64,000 bases of DNA from Mesorhizobium qingshengii. GTDB lineage: Bacteria; Pseudomonadota; Alphaproteobacteria; Rhizobiales; Rhizobiaceae. Within the stretch, counting starts at the first letter, position 1; each line of letters begins with the position of its first letter. The translations under genes and the position numbers were made by a program. Location of the stretch: contig NZ_FMXM01000011.1 of assembly GCF_900103325.1 (NCBI RefSeq), forward strand, positions 124,001 through 188,000, in the 5' to 3' direction. The notes under the pieces are model-generated. The model searched no databases. It worked only from the letters and a program-made list of their open reading frames with translations, and was not told the DNA's origin. Shown piece by piece: positions 53,130 through 61,665 of the stretch.

Positions 53130-54932
53130 ATGAAGACCAATCACCCAAATCCCGGCCATCTCAGGGATTTCACCACCGATGCCAGGGTGCTGTTCATCGC
53201 GGCAATAGCCGTCGTGGTCGCCACGGCGGGCCTGTTTGCCGGCATCGGGCTTTTGAAGCTGATCCGTCTGGCCACCAACATTGCCTATTTCGGCCAGTTC
53301 TCGCTCGCCGATTTGAAGCTGCGGGACACGCCGCTCGGGCTTGCCGCCGTCATCGTCCCGGTGATCGGCGCGCTGATCATCGGCCTGATGGCGCGCTTCG
53401 GCAGCGAGAAGATACGCGGCCACGGCATTCCCGAGGCCATCGAGGCGATCCTGCTCGGGCGCTCCAAGCTCGACGCCAAGGTTGCGATCCTGAAGCCGCT
53501 GTCGTCGGCGATCTCGATCGGCTCCGGCGGCCCATTCGGCGCCGAGGGTCCGATCATCATGACCGGCGGGGCGATCGGCTCGCTGATCGCGCAGATGCTG
53601 CCGGTCAGCGACAATGAACGCAAGACGCTGCTGGTGGCGGGTGCGGCGGCGGGCATGACCACGGTGTTCGGGACACCGATCGCCGCCATCATGCTGGCGG
53701 TCGAACTGCTGCTCTTCGAATGGACGCCGCGCAGCTTCATTCCCGTGGCTGTGGCGGCAATCATTGCCGAGGTGGAGCGCACTATGCTGCACTTGCCTGG
53801 CCCCATCTTTCCGTTCCAGGGCGGTATGGAGGTCTCCTTTGTCGGCCTTGCCGGCTGGGCCTCGATCGGTGTCGCGGCCGGGCTGTTGTCGGGGCTGCTG
53901 ACGCAGATGGTCTATGCCTGCGAGGACGGCTTCCAGAAGCTGCCCATCCACTGGATGTGGTGGCCAATGATTGGCGGTCTGGTGGTCGGCATAGGCGGGC
54001 TGATCGAACCGCAGGCGCTCGGCGTCGGTTATGACAACATCGCCGACATGCTGGATGGCCGCACTGTCGCCACCGCGGCGCTCATCCTCTTGGTGGTGAA
54101 GGCCATCATCTGGTCGGTTGCACTCGGCTCGGGAACATCCGGAGGCGTGCTGGCGCCGCTGCTGATCATGGGCGGTGCGATGGGGGCGGTGCTCGCCGGC
54201 GTTCTGCCGGCGGCGGATCCGGGCTTCTGGGCGCTTCTGGCGATGGCCGCCACGATGGGCGGTACGATGCGGGCGCCGCTGACCGCAACCTTCTTTGCCG
54301 TCGAACTGACCGGCAATACGCACATGCTGGTGCCGCTGATCGCGGCCTGTGCCGCGGCGCACGCGGTCACAGTGCTGCTGATGAAGCGTTCGATCCTGAC
54401 CGAGAAGATCGCCAGAAGGGGACACCATCTGGTTCGCGAGTATCGCGTCGATCCTTTCGCCCTGACAAGGGTGCGCGAGGTGATGACCTCCGAGGTCGAG
54501 AGTGTGCCGGCGACGATGACGCTGCACGGCGCCGCGGCATTCCTGACCGCGCCGGAAACGCGGCATCCGAGCTTTCCGGTGGTCGACGAGAACGGCCATG
54601 TGCTCGGCCTCATCGACCCGCCGGCGATCCTGCGCTGGAGACGCGCCGGCACCCACCGCACCACGACGCTTGGCGAGTTGCTGGCCGGCAGCAAGGTCAC
54701 GCTGGCCTATCCGGATGAGTATCTGGAAGGTCTCTCCGACAAATTGCTGATGGCCAATGTGTCCCATCTGCCCGTCGTCACCCGTGAAGGCTTGCAGCTG
54801 GTCGGCTATGTCGGCTGGAAGGATCTAATGCGCGTGCGGTCCAGGAAACAGGCCGAGGAGCGCGACCGCTCGGCCTTGCTTGGCTTCGGCACCAGACGCA
54901 GGAAAAAGGAAGAGGCGGCCGAGAGCCTCTAG
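53130..54932 (+). CDS. CLC chloride channel/antiporter with CBS domains
   Basis: The 600-residue protein has a voltage-gated-chloride-channel core (about 20-430) with the selectivity motifs GSGGPFGAEGP, where the Glu is the gating residue, and GSGTSGGVLAP, then two CBS domains (about 455-580: VREVMTSEVESVPATMTLHGAAAFL; HLPVVTREGLQLVGYV). The Ser of the usual GSGIP motif is kept while Ile is Gly. Family members move chloride or fluoride, often with protons. ATG 53130 begins MKTNHPNPGHL; upstream open frame overlaps the regulator's promoter and is rejected. Confidence 0.9.
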   Translation: MKTNHPNPGHLRDFTTDARVLFIAAIAVVVATAGLFAGIGLLKLIRLATNIAYFGQFSLADLKLRDTPLGLAAVIVPVIGALIIGLMARFGSEKIRGHGIPEAIEAILLGRSKLDAKVAILKPLSSAISIGSGGPFGAEGPIIMTGGAIGSLIAQMLPVSDNERKTLLVAGAAAGMTTVFGTPIAAIMLAVELLLFEWTPRSFIPVAVAAIIAEVERTMLHLPGPIFPFQGGMEVSFVGLAGWASIGVAAGLLSGLLTQMVYACEDGFQKLPIHWMWWPMIGGLVVGIGGLIEPQALGVGYDNIADMLDGRTVATAALILLVVKAIIWSVALGSGTSGGVLAPLLIMGGAMGAVLAGVLPAADPGFWALLAMAATMGGTMRAPLTATFFAVELTGNTHMLVPLIAACAAAHAVTVLLMKRSILTEKIARRGHHLVREYRVDPFALTRVREVMTSEVESVPATMTLHGAAAFLTAPETRHPSFPVVDENGHVLGLIDPPAILRWRRAGTHRTTTLGELLAGSKVTLAYPDEYLEGLSDKLLMANVSHLPVVTREGLQLVGYVGWKDLMRVRSRKQAEERDRSALLGFGTRRRKKEEAAESL

Positions 54933-55159
54933 CTCAAGGAGCTGGTTCCGCGCTTCGCCCACTCCAGGACATGGAGCCGGAGAGCCGAGGACAGGTTGGT
55001 GTCGCGGGGCCGCGTTTCGTCCACTTCGGCGACAAGGGCGGCGAGCGTCAGCTTTCTGGTCGCCGCGATCGCCACGAGATCGTCATAGAAGGGTTTCTCG
55101 AGCGAATAGCTGGTGCGGTGGCCGCGAATGGTCACCGAACGCTTTTCGACCGCGCTCAC
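54929..55159 (-). CDS. Ribbon-helix-helix domain protein
   Basis: The 76-residue protein has an RHH-type beginning (KRSVTIRGHRTSYSLEKPFYDDLVAIAATRKLTLAALVAEVDE), a single beta strand and two helices suitable for dimeric DNA binding. Its GTG start overlaps the DUF4169 stop (GTGA). This small protein commonly lies next to sspB in Rhizobiales and is often misannotated as a sulfotransferase. Target is unknown. Confidence 0.85.
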   Translation of the reverse strand: MSAVEKRSVTIRGHRTSYSLEKPFYDDLVAIAATRKLTLAALVAEVDETRPRDTNLSSALRLHVLEWAKRGTSSLS

Positions 55160-55353
55160 CGTTCGCTCGGTTCGCCGGGCTTTTCACGGCGGTGGCCGGC
55201 AACGAATTTGTCGCTCTTGTCGGCGATCAGGCGGTCGCGCTGCTTCTCTGCCTTGGAACGGCCATGCAATGCCCGGTTCTGTTCGGCGACTCGCACCTTC
55301 TCGTCCCGCGCCTTCTGCTTGCGGGCCTGGCGAAGATTGACGATGTCGGCCAC
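55156..55353 (-). CDS. DUF4169 family protein
   Basis: The 65-residue, highly basic and hydrophilic protein (IVNLRQARKQKARDEK, KAEKQRDRL) matches DUF4169, a short family frequently located between sspB and an RHH gene in Rhizobiales. The start is GTG 55353. No function is known. Confidence 0.82.
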   Translation of the reverse strand: MADIVNLRQARKQKARDEKVRVAEQNRALHGRSKAEKQRDRLIADKSDKFVAGHRREKPGEPSER

Positions 55354-55370
55354 AGCGCGAACCCGCGGGC

Positions 55371-55910
55371 CTATTTCTTGCGGAAGGCGTCGAGCGAGAC
55401 CACATCGGCGCCCTTGGTGGCGGCGTCGGCGGCGGCCGGCTTCTTCTCCGGCTCGGCGGCGGCTTTCTTCTCGGCTTTCGGCTTTTTCTCGGAAACGATG
55501 GTCAGCGGCTCGGGCGGCGCTTGAGCGGCAGGCTCGTCGGCCGCCACGACATCGGTCTTGACGTCGAACTCGAGTTCGAAATTGACCGACGGATCGTAGA
55601 AACCGCGCACGGCCGAGAACGGGATTTCGAGTTTCTCAGGCACGTCGGAGAAGGACAGGCCGACTTCGAAGCCGGTGTCGGTCACCTTGAGGTCCCAATA
55701 CTGGAACTGGATGACGATGGTCATCTGCTCCGGATAACGCTCGCGCAGCCGCGAAGACACGCGCACGCCCGGTGCACCGGTCAGAAAGGTGATGAAGAAG
55801 TGATGGTTGCCGGGGAGGCCGGTGCGCGCGACCTCGGCCAGGACCTTGCGCATGACGCCGCGCAACGCCTCCTGGGCCAGAATGTCGTAGCGGATGTGGT
55901 CGTCGGCCAT
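55371..55910 (-). CDS. sspB: SspB-family ClpXP adaptor
   Basis: The 179-residue protein has the alpha-type SspB core (about 5-125: IRYDILAQEALRGVMRKVLAEVARTGLPGNHHFFITF; MTIVIQFQYWDLKV) and a long Ala/Lys/Pro-rich linker (130-165) ending in ADVVSLDAFRKK, the expected ClpX-binding tail. SspB delivers ssrA-tagged proteins to ClpXP. Its partner, tmRNA, is encoded three kilobases away in this window. Confidence 0.88.
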   Translation of the reverse strand: MADDHIRYDILAQEALRGVMRKVLAEVARTGLPGNHHFFITFLTGAPGVRVSSRLRERYPEQMTIVIQFQYWDLKVTDTGFEVGLSFSDVPEKLEIPFSAVRGFYDPSVNFELEFDVKTDVVAADEPAAQAPPEPLTIVSEKKPKAEKKAAAEPEKKPAAADAATKGADVVSLDAFRKK

Positions 55911-56029
55911 GTGGCGGTCGGGTTCCGTTGAATCGTCCGCATAGCTGTAATCAAGCTTGAGGGCGGCGTAAACCTGATATAGATCGCCGTCGCGCCGAAG
56001 CGAGGACTATTGCCGACGATTTTGATCGC

Positions 56030-56719
56030 TCAGGCGCTGGCAAGAGCGCTTTGCTTTTCCACCGAGGCCACGGACCGGCGCTTGCCAAAGGCGCGCAGGA
56101 AGGTGCGCACGCCATTGGTCGCGGATTGCAGCACTTCATCCTCGCGCGGCGTGCCGCCGAGCATGAAGGTGGTCTGCAGTTCGGCATTGACGAGGCCGAG
56201 GAACTGGCGCGCCGCCACGTCTGGATCCTCGATCGCGAGGTACCCGCCATAGGCGAGGCGGGCGAAGCGGGCGGCGATTGCCGGCCATGTTCGACCTGGC
56301 CCCTGTTCGCGCCACTCGGCAAACAGTTCGGGATAGCGTTCGCCTTCCGTCTGGATCAGCTTGCGCAGGAATTTTCCATCGCGATTGCAGATGCAGTTCT
56401 GGTTCAGGCGCACGGCAAAGCCGATCAGATCAGCCTCGAGATCCTTCGGCTGGTCGGGGAAGGTGGCGATGGTGGCGAAGATGCCGGCATTGCAGCGCTC
56501 GGTGAGGTCGCGCACCACGGCAACGAACAGTTTTTCCTTGTCGCCGTGATGGTTGTAGATGGTCTGGCGCGAGACCCCGGCTTCGGCGGCGATCAGATCG
56601 ATGTTGGCGCCGGCGAAGCCTTCGCGGCAGAACACCCCTGCGGCGGCATCGACGATCGACAGGCGCTTGGCCTCGTGGCCGCGTGGCGGGAAAGTGTCAG
56701 GAGAAACGCTCAGTCTCAT
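56030..56719 (-). CDS. TetR family transcriptional repressor
   Basis: The 229-residue protein has an N-terminal TetR helix-turn-helix (KRLSIVDAAAGVFCREGFAGANIDLIAAEAGVSRQTIYNHHGDKEKLF) and a C-terminal ligand domain of the TetR_C_33-like type (GGYLAIEDPDVAARQFLGLV). It is divergent from the MFS exporter with one shared operator. It probably responds to a compound exported by that pump. Confidence 0.92.
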   Translation of the reverse strand: MRLSVSPDTFPPRGHEAKRLSIVDAAAGVFCREGFAGANIDLIAAEAGVSRQTIYNHHGDKEKLFVAVVRDLTERCNAGIFATIATFPDQPKDLEADLIGFAVRLNQNCICNRDGKFLRKLIQTEGERYPELFAEWREQGPGRTWPAIAARFARLAYGGYLAIEDPDVAARQFLGLVNAELQTTFMLGGTPREDEVLQSATNGVRTFLRAFGKRRSVASVEKQSALASA

Positions 56720-56726
56720 GAAAAAC

Positions 56727-56768
56727 TATATAGAGGTGATTGACGATTTAGACAAGAGTGTCTAATTT
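56727..56768. promoter_or_regulatory. Overlapping divergent promoters around a TetR operator
   Basis: A perfect palindrome TTAGACA-AGAG-TGTCTAA (56748-56765) is embedded in two sigma-70-type promoters. The plus-strand promoter for the MFS gene is TTGACG at 56740-56745, 17 bases, TAATTT at 56763-56768. The minus-strand promoter for tetR is TTGTCT at 56755-56750, 17 bases, TATATA at 56732-56727. Repressor bound to the palindrome would block both. Confidence 0.8.
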
Positions 56769-56908
56769 TGTGGACACGAAACAAAGAGATTTCGGCCCGG
56801 AGAGACGAATAGAATTCGCTCCTGGAGAGTCGGATTCTCGTGGGATGGAACGTCCTAGGGTTAGACGTCGCCTGGCGGCGGCAACCAGATTCGAAAGAAG
56901 CCTTTATC

Positions 56909-58114
56909 ATGAGTCCCAAATTCCTCCGCATTGCGGTCGTGCTCGGCCTGTTGTCTGCCATCGGCCCATTCGCAATCGACATGTATCTTCCGGCATTGCC
57001 GTCGATCGGCGCGGATCTGCACGCCGGCACCGCTGCCGTGCAGATGAGCCTGTTGATCTTCTTCCTGTCGATGGGCTTCGGCCAGATCGTCGTCGGGCCG
57101 ATCTCCGACATGGTCGGCCGCAAGCTGCCGCTCTATGGCGGTCTTGCGCTGTTCATGGCTGGCGGCATCGGTTCGGCAATGGCGCCGACCATCGAATGGC
57201 TGATCGCTTTCCGCTTCCTGCAAGGCCTTGGCGCCAGCGCCGGCATGGCCGTTCCGCGCGCGATCGTGCGTGATCTGCACACCGGCACCGAGGCCGCCAA
57301 GCTGATGTCGCTCTTGATGCTGGTGTTTTCGGTGTCGCCGATCCTGGCGCCGCTGACCGGAAGCCAGATCATCGAGAATTTCGGCTGGCGCGCCGTGTTC
57401 TGGACGGTGACGGGTGCGGCGGCACTGGCCACCATCCTTCTGGCGACCTCGCTCAAGGAGACGCGGCCCGTCGAGGACCGTGTCGGTTCCTCCTTCGGCA
57501 CCGCGCTGTCCGGCTACCGCTTGCTGATGGGCGACCGCAACTTCCTCGGCCTGGTGGCGATCGCCGGTTTCGGCATTGCCAGCTTCTTCGTCTACCTGTC
57601 GAGCTCGTCCTTCATCCTGATCGACCATTACGGGCTGTCGCCTTCGGTCTACAGCGTGTTCTTCTCGATCAACGCGGTGGCCTTCATCGGCATGTCGCAG
57701 CTGACGGGACTGCTGGCCGAGCGGTTCGGGCTGCGGCGTGTGGTGCGCGTCGCGGTGACCGGCTACGCGACGACGATGGTGGTGCTGTTCGCGGTGATGG
57801 CGACCGGCGTTGACCGGCTCGATGTGATGGCGGCACTGCTGTTCATCGGCTACGGCTTCCTCGGTCTGGTCATTCCGACGACCTCGGTGCTGGCGATGGA
57901 AGAGCATGGCGAGATCGCCGGTACGGCTTCGGCGCTGATGGGCACGCTGCACTTTGCCATTGGCGCGGTCGCCATGGGCGTTGCCGGCCTCTTCTTCGAT
58001 GGCACGCCGCTGCCGATGGTGGCAGGCATCACGCTCTGCGCGGTGATCTCGTTCACGCTGGCCAAGGTCACGCTCGGCCGTTCGCGCGAAGCCGTCGAGG
58101 CGCCGGCGGAGTAG
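56909..58114 (+). CDS. MFS multidrug efflux transporter, Bcr/CflA family
   Basis: The 401-residue protein has twelve predicted spans and Bcr/CflA features: AIDMYLPALPSIGADL in the first helix region, GPISDMVGRKLPLYGG loop 2-3, and RAIVRDLHTGTEAAKLMSL. Family members export bicyclomycin, chloramphenicol or sulfathiazole-like drugs. The first part of a longer open reading (from 56840) runs through the operator-proximal leader and is rejected; ATG 56909 is preceded by AAGAAG. A strong terminator follows. Confidence 0.92.
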   Translation: MSPKFLRIAVVLGLLSAIGPFAIDMYLPALPSIGADLHAGTAAVQMSLLIFFLSMGFGQIVVGPISDMVGRKLPLYGGLALFMAGGIGSAMAPTIEWLIAFRFLQGLGASAGMAVPRAIVRDLHTGTEAAKLMSLLMLVFSVSPILAPLTGSQIIENFGWRAVFWTVTGAAALATILLATSLKETRPVEDRVGSSFGTALSGYRLLMGDRNFLGLVAIAGFGIASFFVYLSSSSFILIDHYGLSPSVYSVFFSINAVAFIGMSQLTGLLAERFGLRRVVRVAVTGYATTMVVLFAVMATGVDRLDVMAALLFIGYGFLGLVIPTTSVLAMEEHGEIAGTASALMGTLHFAIGAVAMGVAGLFFDGTPLPMVAGITLCAVISFTLAKVTLGRSREAVEAPAE

Positions 58115-58134
58115 GCAATCGCCCCTCGGATACC

Positions 58135-58161
58135 AAAAGGCCGGGCATGCCCGGCCTTTTT
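58135..58161. terminator. Rho-independent terminator after the MFS gene
   Basis: The arms AAAAGGCCGGGC and GCCCGGCCTTTT flank AT and are followed by a run of five T. The A-rich left arm makes it active in both directions, which suits the convergent ATPase remnant that ends at the same place. Confidence 0.9.
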
Positions 58162-58493
58162 CATGCCTGGGCCGGTCCTGCCTGGGCCAGCACGAAGCGC
58201 AACCGTGCCTCGACCGGCGCCAATGGCAGCGGGACCAGTTCATATCCCAGCTCGGTGTAGACGTCGGCCAGCGCAAGGTAGGTGCGCTCGGCCTCGTCGA
58301 GTGTCTGTCTGCGCTCCTCATCCTGCGCGAAGATGTCAGGCCAGGGGTGGGCGACGAAGACGCGAGGGTTGTAGCGGAAACGCTTAGCGGCGGAGCTGAC
58401 ATGCTGGGGCGCCGGCAAGCCGCTCAGCCTGAGATAGCCAAGCGTGTCCGGCACGCCGCGGGAGGCACGCGGCGCAACGCCTTCGCTGCCCAC
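58161..58493 (-). pseudogene. Remnant of an AAA_28-type ATPase gene
   Basis: From about codon 14 onward the frame reads RGVPDTLGYLRLSGLPAP...RFRYNPRVFVAHPWPDIFAQDEERRQT..., matching the C-terminal half of AAA_28 ATPases. The N-terminal Walker A half (about 90 residues) is missing. Only 60 bases separate the open frame from the tmRNA gene, so there is no room for the rest. It may be a deleted gene rather than a functional short protein. Downstream is a terminator shared with the MFS gene. Confidence 0.75.
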
Positions 58494-58554
58494 GGGGATG
58501 CAAAGGTCTGGCCAGCGGGAGCTGCCGTTGCTTGACGGATATTGTGGATGGGGA

Positions 58555-58877
58555 GAAGTGGAGGTTTCTGTTGCCAGGTACCTCCGAACCCCGCCTAGAA
58601 GTGCGAACCTCTAGGGCTTGAATTGAAGCTATCGCACCGCTTACGCGGCGAGACGTGCTTCCGCATAGTTGTCATTTGCAACTACAGGTTTAGCCCGATG
58701 ACGGTGGTACCATGCCGGGCAAAAGTACGATCTTTACACCTTCGTCGATCCTATTTCGCCCCCAGCAAAAACCGCTCTGTCGTGAACAGCGGCTTTTGGT
58801 GGAGGCGCCGGGTACCGCCCCCGGGTCCGAACGGCTTATTTCATCGCCCATTTATCGCCATAGTCGGTCAAGCCGAC
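58555..58877 (-). ncRNA. ssrA: Two-piece, circularly permuted tmRNA (ssrA)
   Basis: On the minus strand the acceptor piece comes first and ends CGCCTCC-A-CCA (58807-58797), with a T-arm-like GTTCGGAC region upstream. A roughly 33-base spacer follows, then the coding piece starting GGGGGCG (58763-58757). GGGGGCG pairs with CGCCTCC, giving a seven-pair acceptor stem with G3-U70, the alanine-tRNA identity pair. The tag frame at 58679-58641 reads ANDNYAEARLAA then stop. Two further stems follow (CCTAGA/TCTAGG and GGAGGT/ACCTCC). A -10-like TATATT at 58889-58884 lies just upstream. Exact processed ends are estimates. Confidence 0.95.
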
Positions 58878-59086
58878 AAACCGAATATAGGGGGGCATCG
58901 CAAGAAATGAAAGGCCGCAATGGTACTTTCTCCCGGTGTCAAAACCGCAGCTCCGAAGGGTTGACTCGTGCGCGGTCTCAACCGAAGCTTTGTGGGCGGT
59001 GAGGAGTTATGACCTAGCGCACAAGTTGCAGCAGCGCGCCACAGCCCTCATCGATCGGATTCGTGGCGCCGACGAGGGGAATTTTG

Positions 59087-59398
59087 ATGGCCGACTATCT
59101 TGCAGACGTGAAGAAATACGACGCCGCGGCAAGCGCCGACGTGGTCGACAAGATCGTGAAGCATCTGGGCATTGCGCTCAGGAACCGCGATTCCTCGCTG
59201 GTGTCCTGCACTGACCCTAAGGAACTCGAGCGCGTCAAGGCAGGCTGGGTATCGAAGAAGCTCGGCATATCAGACGACAAGAAGGCCGATGCGGCGATCG
59301 AGAAGGTCTGCAAGGTGATGGCCGCCGACAACACCAAGAACCGGGTGACTTTCTACTATCTGGTTGCCAAGGATCTGGGTAAGCTCGGCTCCCTCTGA
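59087..59398 (+). CDS. DUF2853 family protein
   Basis: The 103-residue soluble protein (MADYLADVKKYDAAASADVVDKIVKHLG; KKADAAIEKVCKVMAADNTKNRVTFYYLVAKDLGKL) matches DUF2853, a short helical family of unknown function. GAGGGGA lies upstream of ATG 59087. The 190-base region before it contains the tmRNA promoter on the other strand. The 233 bases after it hold no gene. Confidence 0.85.
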   Translation: MADYLADVKKYDAAASADVVDKIVKHLGIALRNRDSSLVSCTDPKELERVKAGWVSKKLGISDDKKADAAIEKVCKVMAADNTKNRVTFYYLVAKDLGKLGSL

Positions 59399-59631
59399 GA
59401 CCTCTGATAATTCTACTCTGGCGGCCGACTGGCGCGGTTTTCCGCGCTTCCTGTGGTCGCGTCCTTTAAGTGCGCTCCGCTCCGGTTATCGAAAACCACA
59501 CCATTCGACTAGCCAGAGCGAATTCGGAAAAGGTCTCCACTCCCCGCCATGGTGGGAATGACTTCAGACAAGCGTGGCGTCGGCGCGCACATGCGCTATG
59601 ATTGGTAAATCCCGAATCGAGCCCGAAACCG

Positions 59632-60426
59632 ATGCGCCAATATCTCGACCTCTTGCAGCATGTGCTGGAAAACGGCGCCGATCGCGGCGACCGCACCGGG
59701 ACCGGCACGCGCTCGGTGTTCGGCTACCAGATGCGTTTCGACCTTGGGCGCGGCTTTCCGGTCACCACCACCAAGAAGCTGCATCTCAAGTCGATCATCC
59801 ATGAACTTCTGTGGTTCCTGGCCGGCGACACCAACATCAAATATCTCACCGACCATGGCGTTTCGATCTGGGACGAATGGGCGGACGAGAATGGCGATCT
59901 CGGTCCGGTCTATGGCAAGCAGTGGCGCTCCTGGCCCGATGGCCATGGCGGCTCGATCGATCAGATCGCAAATCTTCTCAAGGAGATACGCCGGAATCCT
60001 CAATCGCGGCGGCTTATCGTTTCGGCATGGAACCCGGCCGAGGTGGAAGCCATGGCGCTGCCGCCGTGCCACTGCCTGTTCCAGTTCTACGTCTCCGAGG
60101 GCCGGCTTTCGTGCCAGCTCTACCAGCGTTCGGCCGATATCTTCCTCGGCGTGCCATTCAACATTGCCTCCTACGCTTTGCTGACACTGATGGTGGCGCA
60201 AGTGACTGGACTGAAGCCCGGCGATTTTGTCCATACGCTTGGCGACGCACATCTCTACTCGAACCATTTCGAACAGGCGCGCGAACAGCTGCAACGCACG
60301 CCGAGGGCGCTGCCGACGATGTGGATCAATCCTCAGGTGAAGGACTTGTTCGCCTTCCGCTTCGAGGACTTCCGGCTGGAAAACTACGTCGCCGACGCAT
60401 CGATCAAGGCGCCGATCGCCGTCTGA
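59632..60426 (+). CDS. thyA: Thymidylate synthase
   Basis: The 264-residue protein has the same length as E. coli ThyA and conserved landmarks at matching positions: RTGTGTRSVFG, HELLWFLAGDTNI, YGKQWRSW, and catalytic C146 in LPPCHCLFQF, followed by RSADIFLGVPFNIASYALL and GDAHLYSNHFEQ. It methylates dUMP using methylene-tetrahydrofolate. ATG 59632 begins MRQYLDLL; an earlier in-frame codon is not needed. The usual partner folA is not next to it. Confidence 0.97.
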   Translation: MRQYLDLLQHVLENGADRGDRTGTGTRSVFGYQMRFDLGRGFPVTTTKKLHLKSIIHELLWFLAGDTNIKYLTDHGVSIWDEWADENGDLGPVYGKQWRSWPDGHGGSIDQIANLLKEIRRNPQSRRLIVSAWNPAEVEAMALPPCHCLFQFYVSEGRLSCQLYQRSADIFLGVPFNIASYALLTLMVAQVTGLKPGDFVHTLGDAHLYSNHFEQAREQLQRTPRALPTMWINPQVKDLFAFRFEDFRLENYVADASIKAPIAV

Positions 60427-60465
60427 GCCCGCAGGGCTGGCTCATTCCTCGAAATCGGCCACCGA

Positions 60466-60672
60466 TCAATCGATGCCCACCATCACGTCCGAGGCCTTGA
60501 CCACGGCATAGGCCGGCTTGCCCTTTTCGAGCTTGAGGTCGGCGACGGCCTCGTTGGTGATCGAGGCGGTGACAACAGCGCCACCGATGTCGATCCTGAC
60601 ATGCGAGGTGGTGGCTCCCTTGACGATCTCGACGATGGTGCCTTTCAGGACATTGCGGGCGCTGATCTTCAC
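60466..60672 (-). CDS. mop: Single TOBE-domain molybdate-binding protein (molbindin)
   Basis: The 68-residue protein is one Mop/TOBE domain (MKISARNVLKGTIVEIVKGATTSHVRIDIGG...VASITNEAVADLKLEKGKPAYAVVKASDVMVG). Hexamers of such proteins store molybdate. The GTG start at 60672 is supported by AAGGAAAC seven bases upstream; longer open extensions are rejected. It is divergent from modA, sharing the ModE-box-like site between them. Confidence 0.92.
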   Translation of the reverse strand: MKISARNVLKGTIVEIVKGATTSHVRIDIGGAVVTASITNEAVADLKLEKGKPAYAVVKASDVMVGID

Positions 60673-60770
60673 TGGACGTTTCCTTTTGCTTTCGCTGTAT
60701 CCAACCCGGTCCATCGTACGCCGTGACGGCATCCCCATACAATGCAGTTGCCGGGCAAAAAGCCTTCCCT

Positions 60771-60794
60771 TGTTATGTTCATACGGATATATCG
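60771..60794. promoter_or_regulatory. ModE-box-like site between mop and modA
   Basis: The halves TGTTATGTT (60771-60779) and GATATATCG (60786-60794) are separated by exactly six bases, matching the E. coli ModE layout CGNTATATA-N6-TATATANCG. The right half matches in all but one defined position; the left half is weaker. It lies 47 bases upstream of the modA start codon. Confidence 0.65.
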
Positions 60795-60841
60795 GTCGGC
60801 AGGCTTCGAGCCGATCGGATTTCAAACCCAGGGAGAATTTC

Positions 60842-61639
60842 ATGCTGATGCGCAAAGGTTTCGGATTGAGGGCGATTGCGATCGGTGGTCTTGCGGCGAC
60901 GCTGATGGTCGCGATGCCGGCCGCGCATGCGCAAGACAAGGTGGTCGTGTTCGCCGCGGCCAGCCTCAAGGATGCGCTCGATGCGGTGAACAAGGCATGC
61001 AAGGCCGATGTCGGCGAGGCCGCGACCGTTTCCTACGCCGCGAGTTCGGCGCTGGCCAAGCAGATCGAGGGCGGGGCGCCGGCCGACGTCTTCATTTCGG
61101 CCGACCTCGACTGGATGAAATATCTCTCCGACAAGAAGCTGACCAAGCCGGACACCGAGGTGAAGCTGCTCGGCAACGAGATCGTGCTGGTGGCGCCGAA
61201 GGACTCGACAGTTGAAACCAAGATCGAGAAGGGCTTCGATCTGGCCAAGCTGATCGGCGACGGCAAGCTCGCCATGGGTGACTTCAAGGCGGTGCCGGCC
61301 GGCAAATACGGCAAGGCCGCGCTGGAATCGCTCGGCGTCTGGTCCTCGGTCGAGGGCAAGGTGGCGCAGGCCGAGAATGTGCGCGCGGCACTGAAGCTGG
61401 TTTCGACAGGCGAAGCGGCCCTCGGCATCGTCTACGCCACCGACGCGCATGCCGAAAAGGGCGTCAAGGTGGTCGGTACTTTTCCGGAGGATTCGCATCC
61501 GCCGATCATCTATCCGGTTGCCCAGACCGCCGATTCGAAGGAAAAGGATACGCTGGCCTTCCTGAAATGCCTGCAGTCGGCCAAGGCCGGTGCGCTGTTC
61601 AAGGATCAGGGTTTCACTGTGCTCACGCCAAGCAACTGA
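60842..61639 (+). CDS. modA: Molybdate ABC transporter substrate-binding protein
   Basis: The 265-residue protein has a signal peptide (about 1-31, LATLMVAMPAAHAQ) and the ModA fold with VVVFAAASLKDAL, SYAASSALAKQIEGGAPADVFISAD and GEAALGIVYATDA. The SS and A-rich motifs form the oxyanion site. GGGAGA lies six bases upstream of ATG 60842. It starts the modABC operon. Confidence 0.95.
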   Translation: MLMRKGFGLRAIAIGGLAATLMVAMPAAHAQDKVVVFAAASLKDALDAVNKACKADVGEAATVSYAASSALAKQIEGGAPADVFISADLDWMKYLSDKKLTKPDTEVKLLGNEIVLVAPKDSTVETKIEKGFDLAKLIGDGKLAMGDFKAVPAGKYGKAALESLGVWSSVEGKVAQAENVRAALKLVSTGEAALGIVYATDAHAEKGVKVVGTFPEDSHPPIIYPVAQTADSKEKDTLAFLKCLQSAKAGALFKDQGFTVLTPSN

Positions 61640-61665
61640 GTTCGAAAAGGGCCTGATTTCGCAAT

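Noticed and set aside
58623..58910. Plus-strand small open frame with unusual basic protein
   Set aside because: It is antisense to the tmRNA gene, which explains all its structure.
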